DNA of 64,000 nucleotides, from assembly GCA_000181795.3 (NCBI GenBank), contig CM012953.1:4458292-4522291 (forward strand). Direction: 5' to 3'. Within the stretch, counting starts at the first letter, position 1. Every line of letters begins with the position of its first letter. The notes under the pieces were generated by a model. That model saw nothing but the letters and a program-made list of their open reading frames with translations. It did no database searches and had not been told where the DNA came from. Of this stretch, positions 22,437-35,700 are shown one piece after another. Position numbers and translations under genes: made by a program. This stretch comes from Trichinella spiralis (lineage: Eukaryota; Nematoda; Enoplea; Trichinellida; Trichinellidae).

Positions 22437-25400
22437 TTCTAACTAACTAGCTAAAACAAAAGCAAACTTAGCACTACACTACTGCAATCTTAAAAATGAT
22501 TTTCAGGAGTTATTTTATAGGATTTATTTATTTATTTATATTATACTGTAATTTGAAAACTAAAACTGTTTTGAAAAATCAGTCTGATAATTAAAATTAT
22601 GTAATAATTAATTATTATTTTATATTTAATAGAATATTTAAAAATTTTAATCTTTATGGCAAGTGACATTATTTATTTGCTGCTGCAGGAATTGAAATCT
22701 GTTGCCTACAGCAGACAGCCAATATTATGTTCGAGAGTGTCTCGAATATTTCATTTGATGCAGTGCCAGTTACCAGTGCTGTAGTAGTAACACTTTTTTG
22801 GAATTAATAATGTATGTTAACGGTGTCTAGCAAAGTGTTAATGCTTCTATGAACATGAAGCGACATTTGTGAACATTCAAGTTACCGCGTAGAGTTGAAC
22901 TACAGTCTATTCGCAGTGCAGCTATTCGTACTGCTGACAAAAAAACTATTTCAATAAAAATATGCGCAGAAAAAAAATTAAAAAACAAAAAAGCGATTCT
23001 TTTGCAATTAAAAATTTTGGATTTTAATTTACTAAGTGTAGTAAGTTTTATTAATAAGTTGTAATGCAATGTATACATTAGAAGTTAATTATAATGTAGT
23101 TTGATGAATTTATGATTTTTTGCACGCTTTTGCTTTTGCACATTAATCAAATTGCAGTTATTGAACAGGATACAAAAGTACAGTCTTTCATTTTTTAATA
23201 AAACAAACAAGAATTGAACCTTGTTAGTTGCATGGAAAAAATCCAAACATGCTCTGTAAATAATGATAATAATAATAATACACATTTCATGCTTCTAATA
23301 TAATCATACGTTATAAGCAATTGATTGAATTTACAAAAATTAATATGAAATTAAAAAAAATCAACTACAATGCAATAATTTGTAAATAACAGCAATTGCA
23401 TGTATTGCTGTTGAAGATAATTGAAGATTTTTAAAGAGATTTGTTTATTGGACGATAAATTTTCATTAATGACAATTTTATGATTTATCTTCCTCAAGTG
23501 AAATGCAATTAAAGTTTGTCAAACAAAATCAGTGATGCGTGTAAATTTAACCAGAAAATGAACACTGAATTATGTGAAATTTTGATTTCATTTAATAAAT
23601 TATCATAAGTATGTTGTAGTGAATGAAAGCGAATGGAAAACTTTTTATCCATGGGGTTGATTTTGCAAGTTCGACATCTGGTAGACATTTTTCTTATTAC
23701 AATGATGCGGTTCACTGGTCAGATGTGCATAACGCATTCTCTTCTTTGTCAATGTTCAGCAAGAAATAAGTTTGCCAAACGTGTCGATGTGAATTTGATA
23801 AAAGCTTGTTCGGGCAGATCAACGAAGCTCTAATGTTGCGCAGTCGACTGGCACGGCTGATCGATCCTTTCACAAGTGGCATTTCTTTCATTCTTTTGCG
23901 TCTACTTTTGATTGTTTATCAATTTCAAAATGGCATTCAATCGTCAAAGCGTGTTGCAATTTCTAAAATTAAAATTTTTCATTTCCTTTTAAAGTACAGC
24001 TGAAACTTCAGTTCATAAGGTAAGTTCCATCATCTGCACACACATATATAAGTATAGATATTTGCATGCACAATCATTTATTCACTTATTTCATGTAGAT
24101 ATTAACAATGCATTTATTTTTGACGAATAATATTGTTTAAATTCAATCTGCTATTATCATTCAATGAAAATGGACATGATTCAATGATGAAAGTTTTCTT
24201 AACATAATTACGTTTCTATTCATTGTTTATCTTTAATTTAATAAAAACTGGAATAAAAATAATTTAAATTTTGCTGAGTTATTGGGTTAATAAAATTTTT
24301 TAAATGAGAGATGTGTAGTTGGGAAATTTAAATTCGTTCAACTTTGCATATTTGCACAAATCATTAAGAACAAACAATTCTTGAAGTTTGAGCTTTCCGA
24401 AATGGTCGATGTTAGAGGGCCACTTGGAGACAGACGATTGTTCATTTACCTTTTTTATTGTTTGCGTTCAAAGCAGAAAGCTCAGTTATGCTTCTTGTTT
24501 AATCAATCGTCAAGTAATAATCGATCTGCCACGCAATCGAGCAATCCTCGAAAATGTGTTTGCGTATGTTTTATTTAAAGATGTTATTTGCGCATTCATG
24601 AAAACGGAAAATGGAATTTTTTCTATCCCCAAAGATGCTCAATTATCATTTATTTCTATGCGACTGTTTTAACACATCATGAAAATAAGTAATAACTGCA
24701 TTGAACGTCACTTTGAAATAAGCGGTGACTCTATTAAACAATTTTTAATTGAATAAATTCAAAGAATTTGCATTCTGCATCAATTGTGTTTCAGGAAAAT
24801 TATGACAATTTGATGCTTTTGAAAAATGGTCATGAATTTCAATTAACTAATAACAAAAGAATGAATATAACTTTTTTCACGTCTCTTAATTTCACAAATG
24901 GCAATTATTATTTCAGTAAATGAAAATGAGCAAATAATAAAAAGGGCTAAATAATGTAATTGAATGGAATTTGATAAATTCATAATTAACAGAACATTTG
25001 GAATATTTATGCATAATTAGCTATTAATTACTATAAATTGATGAGTTCCATACGAAAATATTTTAACAAACAAAAATGTCAGAATTTTATATATTATTTT
25101 TCTATTCAAATATTGAAGTAGAATATTGCAAAAGAACATAGTTCAAAAAAATGAATGCAAATAAGAGGATGGTTAGTTTTGCTTGTAACTTGAGTTATCA
25201 TAGATGGTTTGCATAAATCGTTGACTTCAGTTTACTTGAACATATGCTTGAAATTTAATCTCTTTTCCAAGCAATGATATTAATTTTTTACACTCTCACG
25301 TGTTATTTGTATGTTTAAAGAACAGAGTTAGTTTTGCAATCAGATTTGCTCAGTGTTGTTCTTCAAAGCATATATTATTAATCTTTGTTGTTTTCTGTTG

Positions 25401-28400
25401 TTGCTGTTTTTGCGGCTGTTGTTTCTGCTTATGGATTATGATTTGTGAATGAATTGGTGGTGAAAAAAGGATTTATTGCTAAAACATTCAAATTTGACAA
25501 TGTCAGCAAAAATATGAAAAGAATACGCAGCAGTTGTTATTTAGCATTAATAATTTTCAAACGCCAACTGACGAAAACAATTTGTCAAAGTCGAGTTATG
25601 CTGCCAAAAACAACTAGCTTATTGATTTTGCAGTATGCGTCGTTTGGAAAAGCTTCTTTGAAGGCTTGTTTGTTGTCATATTCGCTTTTCGAGGTCAGCC
25701 GAGGTGTGTCTGTAGTCTGGCCTCGTCGAATCCATGTAATTGGTCGACTGTTTTGTCCACAAATAAAATGGAAGAATTAGTTTAAATTGAAAAGAGTTGT
25801 TCATGAATATGAAACAATTTTTCAATTATCCCATTGTCCATATTCCAACGCTTCTATACATTTGCACAAAGTGGCTACCTTGAACAAAATTACAACTGTC
25901 GGAAAATTTTATTCCATCCCCCCACCCCCCACTAAAACTGGACTACTGCTAACTTGGTGGCACGCTTTGGCGTGAAGCATCAAATTGGATTAGCAAAGAC
26001 AAGAAGCAATAGCAAGCCACTGGTGATTCACTTTCGTTTAAACCATTTTTGCAAAATCTTATTCCAGCTGTTCCTTTTCCGGAGCGTCTAGTTCAACAGA
26101 GGTCAGTGAGCATTCATTTCATTGATTTTCATTTAACATATATATATATATATTTATTTATTTATATTAATTTCATTCATGAAAAAAAACAAATTGCATA
26201 TATTTTTTAAATTTTATTTATTTATTTTATTTTAAAAATTGAAGTTTTACTTGCGCTTTTTTGAATTATTGCTTTGTTCTGTGTTTTGCTGCAAAACATG
26301 ATTTATAATGTCTATGCATGTATAGTTAAATTGCATTTCGTTTCATCTTTATTTAATTGCTTTATCATGTTTGAACAACTTGTGCATTGAAGATCGATTG
26401 CATAATTCGAATTAAAAAAAGGGAGAAGAAATATTCAACCAAGTAAACAATCTTCTACCACTGCAAAATTAGCAATAGCAATTTCAATTTTGTTCACGTT
26501 CCATTCACATACACTGCTGAAAAATTGTCTTGCTTTCTTGCATGAGTAAAATTTAAAATAATCTCTTAAACGAAGTTAGGTAATTTTCACCGCTTAATAG
26601 TCAATAAACTAAAATATCTACATTTATATTTTATGAAGTGGCACTTATGAAGCTAGCTTTTAGCATTTATTTAAAGTTCATTGAATAAAATCAGGCCATC
26701 TTTTTAAAAATAAATTTCGTTAATAAACCAAAATTGATATACATTTTTACATTCACATCTGCTGAAGACAACTGTAAGATGAAAAAAATTTCCAGTTTGT
26801 ATTGGTAAAATCTTCCCTTTTGCTATTTTTTTTAATTTAAATAGAAAATCTACATTTTCATTATGTGAAAGATTGTTAGCATTGTAATTTGAAATATTGC
26901 TTTATCTCTGTTTAAGCAGAGTTGTTTACCATAAATTCTTCCATTCAATAAACCTTATTAAAGTCTGTAGAGTATCGAATTTTGAGTACAGAGATAATTA
27001 TGGCGTATAAAATATTTATTCCCAGTATAAATAAGTAGCTGATGTAAATATCTTATGCGTTTAATTTTGAATGCTTTGAATGTTTAGAGAAACACATCAA
27101 AAACAAAATCAGACTTAAGCATTATTGGGCAATAAGTTAGACAACAAAAAATATCAAACAATTTTTTATGTGGAATTTATTTCAAACACAATTTACATCG
27201 ATTTTTCAAAATTTGTCTTGCACTGGAAGCACGAAATGACTATCCCTTTTGTGCTATTCTAGAAAATTTATAGCTTGCTGAGTTGCTCTTTTTACACTAT
27301 TCACATTAAATAAACATCTGGTACATTTCACTTTCAGTCCAGCCTAGCTGTGATTGAATGAATATCTGCTTTTGAAGCAGTACCCCTGCTGATGCATTGG
27401 TCCAAATAAAGGCACTAAAATTGATACCAATTCTCTGGCGACCTTCTTTAACGAATACATACAACTTGATTAACAATATCGGCTTTTTAATGAGTCTTGT
27501 AAACATTAAACCGTGGATTCAGAAAATGGGTGCATTTTCACTGCTTGACCCTTAACCTGGCTACTGACCATTAGATCAGATCATGTCTTGCTGAATCGGA
27601 TAGCTAGCCAGAAGGCTAATAATGAATGAATGCCGTATGCAAAGGAGTGATTGTCTGATTAATAGCTATTGATTGAAGCTGCGGTTGGTAAAGTAACCGA
27701 TCAAACATCTTTGCCATCCTTTCTAAATTTTATTCATTTCATTCTCACCAAATCAATTTAAGCATATTACACAACGGGCATGTTTCTCACATCTGTTAAA
27801 ATGCTTCTATTTTGTTAAAATTATAGCCATCATTTTATGAATTTACCAATTTGTTGTGACTAAATTCAGTTGTAACTTTGTTGTCAAGATGTGAAAATCC
27901 TGTTCTTGAACCTCATCTTTCTTTATCCGATTTGTGCTTTCTGTAGTTTATACAAACAGGTGCAGCGTATGGAGAACTTCTTTTGCTACATTGAACTGAC
28001 AAATTCAGTAAATTCTTGCTTTTTGTTTAAATATTATTTTTTCGATTTAAGCCTTTGGTGGTGCCCTGTTTATTTTTGCAGCAACGATGCACTGTCTAAT
28101 GTTAATGTATTTAAACAAGAACATTCCTTATTATAATTTGTTATCAGAAATCAGGTGTTGTTATCTACACATGAAACCGGAATGCTTAACGCTTACATTT
28201 TGTAATCTTTTGTCACGTTATGGATGGCATTTTATTAATTATATTAAAATACTTTTGAATAATATATAAATAAGTGAATGATTTGAATTAAAAAAATATA
28301 CATGTTGACTGTACTGGTATATATTATGATTGTTAGTAATTAATATTTTAACCCTTAAAATTTTTAAATATTTTGTCTTTCAGCTATAATGAAATCTTAA

Positions 28401-29762
28401 ATATCGTTTTAAAATATTTCAAATATGATGTTAAATATTTCTTGATTTTTTTACATTGCAGTTGACAAAAATTTGAAACTCATTCAATGGGTCTATGGAT
28501 GAAAGCAACTCGAGTTGATTAAATAAAAAGAATTGAATTTTGAATTTTTCTCATTGATATTCTATTTGGCAAATTTTATCCATGAAGTAAAATTTGTGCT
28601 AATTCAAGGTCACTTAATGTTACGTTTTAATTGTAACGTGGTAAAACATTATTTCTTCACTATTATCTTTCAAAACTTTGTGCATTTTTATGTAATGCCG
28701 CAACTTCTTCGTCATAAGAATAGTCATTAAAGAAAGATTTTTATTGAAAATAATTAATTTTGAATATATTGTGAAATATTTTAAATAAATCTTTAAAGTG
28801 TTATAATTTTTACCATTTCTTGTCCATGTGTCCGATGAAAACCTACTTCACAACAGGTAGCAGACAGCCAGTTGGAAATAATTTATATAAACCCCGCAGG
28901 TGCTGGAACATTTTTGGGTCGAAATCTTTAAATTGAACTTCCATTTCTAAACAGTAAAAGAATGAATTTTTGCTTTGTTGCTGATATTTTATCTTTGCAA
29001 AAGCAAAAGCATGAACATACAGAATAAACAAAAACTGTAAATTCACATTATATAAGAAATTACATTATAAATTTATTTGTTAATTACATTTCATCAATGG
29101 AAAAGAAGTTTTAGTTTGTAATAAGCATTTAATAGACAGGGTAAACTTGGTGTAAGTGATATTGGTGTGATGATTTAATTTAAGCAAGCTGATAGTGATT
29201 AGGTTTTGCAAGTGATGCACCGCATGCTCGATATGGGGCATCAGGTTTCTTATTGATTTGCTGGCGTCCCCGCTTTCAAACCTCCCGGCGACTCTGAATT
29301 CAGCCCTTGACAAGACATCTGCTCATTTTGTTTTTAACCAATGGACAAGTGTTTTTCTGCTGCTTGCAGCTGACCGGTCACCGCCCTTGAGGTTCTTGAG
29401 TAGTTCAGATCAAATGCTTCTTTTCAAATATTTCAAAAAAGCAACCGATTGATGCTTTTTTAGATACAATTTCTTTAATAATATATTTGTATACACCAAT
29501 GCTTTCATTTGATTGGAGTTTTTGCCATGAGTGCAAATTTTTATTTTTACTTTTGCATAATTTGATAAGTAGAAGAGCAATATGCAGCTTTTAATGTAGT
29601 ATTTTGATGCCAAGAGTTTGTTGTAACTAGAAAAAGTTCATCAAAGAAAATATTTACTGTGATGTTGTGAAGATTTAATCTATTGTTTATCCATGCTATA
29701 AAAGTTTTTTTGCTTTTTATAGCTCAAACTCTCTCCACTGAGCAACTATTTTTGGGTTGAAT
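22437..29762. other. Long intergenic region, probable 5' territory of the Turtle-like gene
   Basis: About 7.3 kb without a supportable gene. It has several strong donor-like sites (for example AAG|GTAAGT at about 24019-24025) and a poly-C tract near 25917-25930. Since the first Turtle-like exon I can see lacks a signal peptide, an upstream leader exon should lie here or in the next intron. None could be fixed. Open frames such as 25445-25780 and 27306-27506 show no domain. Confidence 0.4.
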
Positions 29763-32700
29763 ATGGCAGCTGATAACCAAAAGACAGTTAATCTTATTGG
29801 CATTAGTGGTTATGAAATTACCCTACCTTGCGGTGTGCAGCCAGATAGTCGTAATTTTGTACTCGAATGGATCAAGCAGGGGCACGGACCCATTTATACA
29901 ATGCTCAGTTTACAAGATGAACATCAGGAAGCTCCAGGATACAAGCGTAAGTAAAAATTTCAATAAAAGTGCATTCACACAACTGTTTTACGATTTTATT
30001 TTTGATTATGCACGCGGAAAATCTTTTAATGCGTTTGTTGTAAAGTATTTGTCAAGCTATTTCCTCTTTTACACGTGATTACTTTGGGGTTGTTCAGAAT
30101 TTCTACGTCAGTTTGCTGCTTCACTTTGAATTAGTGCAAACATGTTAAAATATCGTTAAGTTTTTGGTGCACGTGTTAAGAAAAAGCAAACACTGTTATT
30201 GAAAAAAAATTTTTCATTGTAATGAAACTTATTATTATTCTAAAGCTAGGAAATATTAAAGCGTTATTAAGTTTAAGATATATTTGTTTATTTTGGGCTA
30301 AAAAGAAAACAGCTTTTTTTGCGTATATTTCCAAAAACAGATGTGATTCAGTCGATTGAGAGCGCTTTAAAGAGTCCTAATTTCAGGGAAGATGATCTGA
30401 ACAGGGAATAAGTCGATCACGGACTAAACAATGTTACGTCATGCTTTTAAAAAGCCAGTTTTCCAGTTGTTGACAAATTAATCGTTGTTAACGTTAAGCA
30501 GTGTATAATTCAGATTAAAGATATCTCTGGATCGGAAATCATTAATTGTACATGCTCAGTACTGATTGATTTGGGCTATATGTATATATATCTATGTAAT
30601 ATTTGAATGTGGCCAAAGATGTCAAAGAAAAAGCATCGAAAACTGTAAGCAAGTGCAACTATATAAAATTCAATTTGCAAGTTGTTCAACCATTTGGCCT
30701 GGCGTCGACGCTTAATCGAAGATTGTTTGCTAGAGGGTCACATTAAACACAGCTGATTGATGTTGATTTGTAGTAACTTATTTAAACGGCTAAGCAACTG
30801 AAATATACTTTCAAAATATTATTTATCGATTGCAGTTTATGCATTTTCCGTTACAACAAAAAACTTCTACCATGTGTTATTTCAGTTTTCCTTGTAAAAT
30901 TCAATGAAAGGCTTTTTAAATGCTTATATTTTTTTATTTGGCAAGGATATAATGATATTAGTATGTTCTAACTTAGCTAGAAATGAATCAGCTTCTTATA
31001 CATTTATCTTTAATTTAATTTTTCTGTTATTAAATATTGCATCTCACATAATTATATTAACTTTTGGTGCGGTGCTTCAATAATATGGGCTTTGTGATAA
31101 AAATAATAACGTTCATTAAAATAAGTCGTTTTTAAAATACTGTTGAAATATTGATGGCTGTAAATAAAAAAATGCTTTCTACGTATGCAACAGTTCATTA
31201 CATTGTCGAAATAACTCATATATGACGAATAATATACGCATTTTGTGATTTTTGTGTGTTGTGATTTTTTAAAAAAAATTTTCACTATTGCCTATTTTAG
31301 CTAGCATTATTTTTTGATTTGAAAAAGCATATTTTTTTTCATAAATGAAATATGTAAGAAAATCTTCTATTTTTGTTTAACTGCTTATAAGTTGCCTTTT
31401 TATTTGACTGGTTAAATAAAATGAGTGCTATACTTTGAACATTAGTGGTGAAAAGCAAACTAGGGCAGTTTTAGGATTTATGGATTAGAATAAATCATAG
31501 TAAAGCTTCCTTTTATTACAATTTTGTGGCTCAACAAAATTTCTGAACTGGACATGTTTATGACAAAAAATTAAAGTCAACTGTTGCTGAGTTATTTCAA
31601 TTTAGCTGTAAACGCTGTTTTACTCCTTGCATCTTATGACGCATTCTGAGATAATTGCTAATCTTGGATCGATTTCCGTATTTTTAGAGACAACTGAATT
31701 CATATTTTTTGAAGGGTTTTTGTTTCTGATAATTACATTTTTTCTTATAATATCACGTCCTTTTCAACAGTGTTTTTGTTTATAATAAAAAAGAAAAACA
31801 ACACAACAGTAAGAACAAAAAATATCAACTAGGCAGTTATTTCTCTGCGTATGTATCGAATAACAGTGATCGGCTGGCATCGCTGTGGCCGGCCACGTTA
31901 GCGGCTAGCACAATCACTTCGTAATGGCTTTGGTAGTTCAGGCGATTGAGTGCAATCACATTTGTTGTAGACGTTATTTTATCCCATCTGAGATGATCCT
32001 GACGATAATAAACAATGTACACTTTTGCACCGGCCACTTCATTCCACTGTACAATTGCCGAAGAAGTCGGATTTGAGGAGATCAGCTTCAAACCATCCGG
32101 TGGCGAAGGGACAGAAGCTTTTGATTCCATATAACAATCCATTACACTGCCAAAATAACTCATACATGATGAATACATTTCAAATGTGTTTAACATATGC
32201 AACTGACCGTCGCAAAGAGATAGACAGTGATCAGGAACCCTGTGCTTTAAACAACAAGCTCCATGGTTGCTGTTGCCCAGTCCACATCGAAGCATTTTTG
32301 GCAATTCCATAGCGCAGTGTTGCATTTGATATTCAAAAGCAAAAAGACTGTTTAAGTCAAGGTTGACAGTTCGCCCACGGCACGTGCTTAAGCACTTTTC
32401 TTCAACCTTTTCTCTTAAACAGCATTCAGTAACATTTGGAGGGCTGTCTGGAATGTGAATTGTATGAGATGCTCGCAGACGCATTTCTGCAAAACCTTCG
32501 CCATGAGCAGTCCAAGCAAGGCATTTGTATTGAGCATTATCAGTTGAACGAATGTTTGCTATTGTCAACGTGCTTGCATAGCTAATACCAAATGGTCCTT
32601 CGGCAGAAAGAAATGTATCCGTTTGAAAACGATGAGCATCATGAGCACCTTGCAATGGAACAGGCTCAAACCGATCAGCACTATTCCAACGTCTAAACCA

Positions 32701-35700
32701 AGTTACTAGCGGTTTACCTAACCGCTTACCGTGAATATTAATTTTACAAACTAAAGTTTGCGTAGTGCCTTCAACGGCTTCAGTTTCTTCTTTGTAAACG
32801 TGCACCTCAGGCGCTAGACCATCAGTAGTAATGCGTAATATGTCTGAAGGTAGACTAACTGATGCAGAATTTCTTCCTTCAGCAACCACTGACACCACGT
32901 AATCCGTATTTGGATGCAGATGTTCAATTTTAAGTAAATTTTCAACTACAACACGTTCACTTTGTAGTTCTCCAGCAAGATCTCTTACAGTTACTCGATA
33001 CTGATGAACCAAATGGGGCATTCTTATTGGTGGCTTCCACATAATTTCAGCTTTTCGTTTACCAGCATGGATAACTACTAAATCTACTGGTGGGTCAGGG
33101 TTTTGCTTATATCCAGTGGTAAAGCACTCATACATATTACGTATGTTGAAAGATAAACAGGCCACATAGGATTTATAATCTTCCCAACGGCTGAGATCGT
33201 TTGGTGCTGGGGATCCATTGCAGAGGTGCAAGCAGGTGAGGTCATCGACGCCTTTGGATTGCAATTTGCAACACAGCATGTGGTCGCGCTCATCAGCTAA
33301 ACATTGTGCAATGTCAGCTAAAGATTGCGGACACTCGTTGGTCACTTCGAACACTTCGAACTCATCCGGAGGTTTGTGGACATTGCATAATTTTTTCACG
33401 CAAAGTTCACTAACACCTTTTGAGCGGCAGCATTGGATTGTATCTGCAAATTAGAAAAATGGCACCCAATTTGTAATAACTGAGTAAAAAGTAATGTCCA
33501 GCCGTCCGGAAAGAACCGTGTTAAAAAAGCGGAGCCGTCTTTTAAACAGAAATGTCAAGTTTGGAGGCTTTGTTGATGAAAAAAATTGGGCCTTGCACTC
33601 GTTATGGTCCGTCTGCGTCTGAGCAGACTCTAATACGTCGCATTTTTTCAATGTCCAAATTTTGAAGTTTATACATAATCATTGCGTAACAGAATTCAAG
33701 AAAATTTACTAATTTTTTTACTGAATATGCACTTAAATTTCCGTCAAGAGATTATGAGGAGGTTGAGAATGTAGAACGAAGTTGCTTTATTTATTAAAGC
33801 AAGCAAAATAATAGCAAATGTGCCGATAAGTTTAACAATCAATTTTAAGCAATGTAATGCAAATGGTTATAACATGGTGATCACTGAAGAAGAAAATTTT
33901 AAGCATTCTATTCTCTAAAATACAATTACGATAAATATGCAGCTTTAAATTGGATGATTATTTTACAGTAATGTACTTTTTAATAAAAATGAAAAAGATC
34001 TTCAAATTTCTGAATCACCCTCAAAGTATATCTTTTTAATTTCAGTACAAACCTCATCAGATAAATAATATTTAGAAAAAATAGCATTACTTCACTTTCC
34101 AATATATTACATTTATTACTCCAGAATTGTTAAATTAAATATTCATTTAGTGTTATCATATGTATGTGAAAATGATGCGCATGTTTTTCAGGAATAATTG
34201 ATAGTAAATTGCGTTTTATGTCTCTTATCAGCACAGAATTCTGGCCTTGCCAATTTGTAAATGAAGAAGCTACTAAGAACTTGGCCTTGATCATCAGCCT
34301 CGTTATTAAAAAGAAAACACTGTTGTTTTGTTTTAACAAATATGTCTAATACTGCAATTGTTACTTGTAAATTTTTAATTTAATTTTACTTTTTTTGCAT
34401 TGTAAAGTATGTGTGATATAAAGAAAAAGTTGTTAAAAGTAAAACGAAGAAATTTTTAAAGAAAAACCAGAAGTAAAAAATTTAAGCCAGATTAAATTAA
34501 AAAAAATGCTTACCTGGAATGTGTGTAGAATTAGCAGGTAAAGCAAAGATCAAACAGTCGCAAAACACCATTGCAGCAGCTAGATATCCAAATAGAATGC
34601 GAATCAGAACACTGAGGCAGAAGTGCCCATGTCGAATGATAATAATGTTGTTTCTTATATTTGCCATTAAACAATTGTTTGTCCAGTGCACAGGTTATGC
34701 TGCCGCTGCAGCTTGCCCAATCGTGTGGCAATGATTATCTAGATGTAAAATGATTAAGACGAATATTGGTCATTGTGCCAATCACGCTTGTGAACATAGA
34801 AACAATCAGCACATTATTTGGATGCATTATTTACACTTTGGGATACGTCTGCCTCAAGGTGTCTGATCATCAGGGCCTAGCTTATGTTGCAGCTACACAG
34901 CTTTTATTTTTGCACCCAACCATAAATGACCAACCAGCAAGCGCTGGCATCTCAGTGGGCGGGTCTGCATTGACGGCCGGTTAAGATGATTGCTCTACTC
35001 CGCCTTTTCGGACTGTACCATACTGTACTTTACTGTATTGTCTCGAGAAGTACAATGACCGTTCGTGAACGGTGTCCAAACAGATTCACTTCACGTCAAC
35101 GAACCTGCTGCTCCTCTTACGACCGTGTCATTTGCCTACGTTGCAGGCGTGTGACAACTTTTATTTGCTTGTTGTCAGAATCGTGCAAATCAACAAAAAT
35201 TGGGGAGACTTGACTATAAGAATTTAATAAACACAAACAAGAAGCTGACCGGAAATTGTTCTTCCAAAATTTTGCTTACTTCAATTTACCTTTCCATTTC
35301 ATCCCTTTCATCTGGCCACCACTTCCTTTTTTAATTCCCAGTCACATTACAATTTTTATAACTTTTGGTTAAAAATGAATACAAGCAAATGCGGTACTTT
35401 TGCAGTATTCTGTTGTTTGTATATTATACATATATATATATATATTTCACTGATTTAATCATAGGATACATATTTGCAATTTTTTATTTTATTTATTTGT
35501 TGTTATTTTCTTTTTGTTTTTTCATTCAGCACCCCGCACGTTCAAGGTAATCAGTTTAATGATTATGATCTGTATCGACGGCCCAAAAATTGTGGAAAAA
35601 AAGTCATGCACAAGCCCTCACAGACAGTAGCACCGGTTTTTACGGCTGCCAGCCAGCTAGGCTTGAAAAAGGATTTTAAACCGGTCACCCTAAGCAGGAC

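Noticed and set aside
25445-25780. 111-codon open frame (+)
   Set aside because: No ATG-context, domain or splice support found; could be a chance frame upstream of the Turtle-like gene.
27306-27506. 66-codon frame (-) with a fairly varied composition
   Set aside because: Looked somewhat coding, but no homology could be recognised and no splice partners were found.
27891-28136. Signal-peptide-like frame that might supply the missing Turtle-like leader
   Set aside because: Begins with GTG and the neighbouring ATG is in a different frame with an immediate stop; no donor in phase with exon 29763.
34986-35213. Cys/Arg-rich frame with ATG and a hydrophobic start
   Set aside because: Lies in a GC-richer probable promoter region; spacing of cysteines matches no family and no splice link to 35529 was found.
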